DNA from: Alteriqipengyuania_B sp035481675
Lineage (GTDB): Bacteria; Pseudomonadota; Alphaproteobacteria; Sphingomonadales; Sphingomonadaceae
NCBI RefSeq assembly: GCF_035481675.1
Contig: NZ_JAYJJW010000001.1
Span: 186,001 to 250,000, forward strand
Direction of reading: 5' to 3'
Length of the DNA: 64,000 nucleotides
In this document: positions 62,667 through 64,000 of the stretch, in pieces
How positions within the stretch are numbered: position 1 is the stretch's first letter
Layout: each line of letters opens with the position of its first letter
Made by a program: the position numbers and the translations under genes
The notes under the pieces: model-generated
The model's input: the letters and a program-made list of their open reading frames with translations, nothing else
Databases searched by the model: none
Told to the model about the DNA's origin: nothing

Positions 62667-63824
62667 TCAGTTAACCTCGCGCATTTGCACCGCGATCAAT
62701 TCGGAGAAGCGCGCGATCCCGCTTTCCAGCGCGCCGAGGGTGATATGTTCGACCGCGCCGCTAGAAAGACCTTGCTGGCCGAGTTCGGCTGCCCGGAAAT
62801 CCTCGGACGCGAAGACGCCGCCGTCGAGCAGCGCCCAGCTGCGCTCCCAGTGATCGCGGGCCTTGTCGGTCGCGGGCGGTTCGGGGATCAGCATGAAATC
62901 CTCCACCAGCGTGTGGCCCACCGCCTGCGGCCAAAGGGTCATGATGTTGATGTAATCCGGGCTGGGAATGACGATTGTGCCGGGCAGCAGCTGGTAGGCA
63001 AAGGTCACGATCCGCCGCAGCGCGTCCATGTCGGAGAGGTCCACGCCCTCCATCTCGTCGATCCGGCCCACCGCGCTGCGCAGGTGCGGGCCGATCTCGT
63101 CGCCTGCCGTCACCCCGTCGCGGAAGAACGGGCCGATGGTTCCGCTGTGCAGCCGCGTGACATGATAGGATTCAAGGAAGGCGTCCATGATCAGCTTCCA
63201 GTTCGCCGCGACCGAGTGGGTTTTGCGGCGGAACAGGTGCAGGTCCGCCATGCCGAAGGCGGCGAAATCCTCGCCCAGCGTGCGCGCATGCGCGAAGTCG
63301 GAGTCGCCGGCTGGCGCGAACCAGATCGCGCCGCCGCTCTCGATACTTGGCAATTCGACGAGGCCGTGGGCGGACTTGTCGAGGCCGGGGAACGTCTCGG
63401 GCCGGGGCAGGGCAAGCAGCTTGCCGTCGAGGCCGTAAGTCCATGCGTGGTACGGGCAAACGAGCCGCGCTGCGCAGTGCGCTTCGTCGCCCTCGACCAG
63501 CCGCGTCCCGCGGTGGCGGCACACGTTGAGGAAGACGCGCGCCGTCCCTTCCTTGTCGCGCGTGACCAGCAGCGGTTTGCCGGAAAGGTCATGCGGCACC
63601 GCGATGCCCGCTTGCGGCAGCAGCGCGGAGGGGGCGACCAGCTGGGGCATCCGGCCAAAAAGCGCGGCCATCTCCCGCTCGAAATGGGCAGGGTCGGTGT
63701 AATCGCTGGCTGGCAACGTCGACATCCCGCGATCCGCCCTCGTCGCACCTGCTGCCACCGCGCGGGCGAGGGCGAGCTGTCCCGCGGAAGGTGTTCGCCG
63801 CGCGGCGGTTGTGATTGCGTTCAT
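62667..63824 (-). CDS. Rieske (2Fe-2S) ring-hydroxylating oxygenase alpha subunit
   Basis: A 385-residue oxygenase. The Rieske motif is VCRHRGTRLVEGDEAHCAARLVCPYHAWTYG with C-x-H and C-x2-H ligands near residues 100-125. The catalytic domain has NWKLIMDAFLESYHVTRLHSGTIG with His ligands for mononuclear iron. Such enzymes hydroxylate aromatic rings, choline-type amines or carnitine; the substrate is not evident. No dedicated reductase or beta subunit lies beside it. ATG 63824 (MNAITTAARR) is the best start. Confidence 0.9.
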   Translation of the reverse strand: MNAITTAARRTPSAGQLALARAVAAGATRADRGMSTLPASDYTDPAHFEREMAALFGRMPQLVAPSALLPQAGIAVPHDLSGKPLLVTRDKEGTARVFLNVCRHRGTRLVEGDEAHCAARLVCPYHAWTYGLDGKLLALPRPETFPGLDKSAHGLVELPSIESGGAIWFAPAGDSDFAHARTLGEDFAAFGMADLHLFRRKTHSVAANWKLIMDAFLESYHVTRLHSGTIGPFFRDGVTAGDEIGPHLRSAVGRIDEMEGVDLSDMDALRRIVTFAYQLLPGTIVIPSPDYINIMTLWPQAVGHTLVEDFMLIPEPPATDKARDHWERSWALLDGGVFASEDFRAAELGQQGLSSGAVEHITLGALESGIARFSELIAVQMREVN

Positions 63825-63892
63825 GCGCACATCCTTTAACTGCGGGTCACACTTTCGCACGAACCGGTGCGCAACACAATTTGGGGACGGGA

Positions 63893-64000
63893 ATGGCCGA
63901 GGCCGCAGCAGCAGAGAAAACGAAGCCGGGTTGGGGAGAGGTTTTCCGCTCCCTCAACAACCGCAAGAGCGGCTTCATGGTGCTGTTCGGCTTTGCGCAG
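63893..64000 (+). CDS. AmpG-like muropeptide transporter, 3' end outside the window
   Basis: Only the first 36 codons are present (MAEAAAAEKTKPGWGEVFRS...). The segment WGEVFRSLNNRKSGFMVLFGFAQ resembles the start of AmpG major-facilitator permeases that recycle anhydro-muropeptides, with the first membrane segment beginning at the window edge. The name is provisional. It is divergent from the Rieske gene with 68 bp between. Confidence 0.6.
   Translation, partial: MAEAAAAEKTKPGWGEVFRSLNNRKSGFMVLFGFAQ

Overview
The window is a high-GC chromosomal segment from an alphaproteobacterium, most likely Sphingomonadales and probably Erythrobacteraceae. The pointers are a CckA kinase and a CpdR receiver, a recA promoter with the alphaproteobacterial SOS box (GTTC-N7-GTTC), a SapC-family protein, RlpA, paired DUF4139 proteins, and family-specific small proteins. 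The genus cannot be fixed from sequence alone. Coding is dense, with many 1-4 bp ATGA/GTGA overlaps that mark operons.

Layout. 1-6.1 kb: the 3' part of uvrA, two small paralogous Cys-rich envelope proteins, a degenerate uvrA-like fragment, an AT-rich two-gene islet (unknown protein plus DUF5677-like protein), and an HTH protein resembling small terminases. 6.0-9.8 kb: rlpA, a long gene-poor stretch holding hairpins, a terminator and DnaA-box-like sites, argG, a secreted papain-fold-like protein and a DUF1801 protein. 9.8-15 kb: a divergent locus of sodium:solute symporter, alpha-galactosidase and glpD, which I read as uptake and catabolism of an alpha-galactosyl-glycerol type compound. 15-20.2 kb: a molybdoenzyme/cytochrome b/SDR operon and a rlmN/methyltransferase/MOSC operon. 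20.5-24.4 kb: a beta-barrel outer-membrane protein, an IalB-like protein and the yqiJ-yqiK (NfeD-like/flotillin) pair. 24.4-30.1 kb: greB, a Slt-type lytic transglycosylase, dapA, a MITE-like element whose terminal repeat contains the dapA stop codon, and an S9 peptidase.

30.2-42.7 kb: smpB, a DUF2062 protein, cckA, two DUF4139 proteins, recA, a glutathione S-transferase, a methyltransferase and alaS. 42.7-47.6 kb: a 55-residue small protein, a CPA2 antiporter, a GNAT-nitrilase fusion and icd. 47.7-50.5 kb: a compact type III polyketide synthase cluster (FAD enzyme, methyltransferase, PKS). 50.5-55.4 kb: tRNA-Val(GAC), cpdR, N-formylglutamate amidohydrolase, sapC, an FAD-linked 2-hydroxyacid dehydrogenase and a secreted unknown. 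55.6-64 kb: a RhlE-like helicase, a sterol-desaturase-family enzyme, a UvrD/PcrA helicase, a small secreted protein, rsmD, a RluB-type synthase, a DUF2383 protein, a Rieske oxygenase and the start of an AmpG-like transporter.

Most of the window is ordinary core genome (DNA repair, translation, amino-acid synthesis, envelope, cell cycle). Accessory material is concentrated at 2.9-4.7 kb, 27.8-28.1 kb, the galactoside locus and the type III PKS cluster. No CRISPR array, rRNA operon, intact insertion sequence or prophage was seen.
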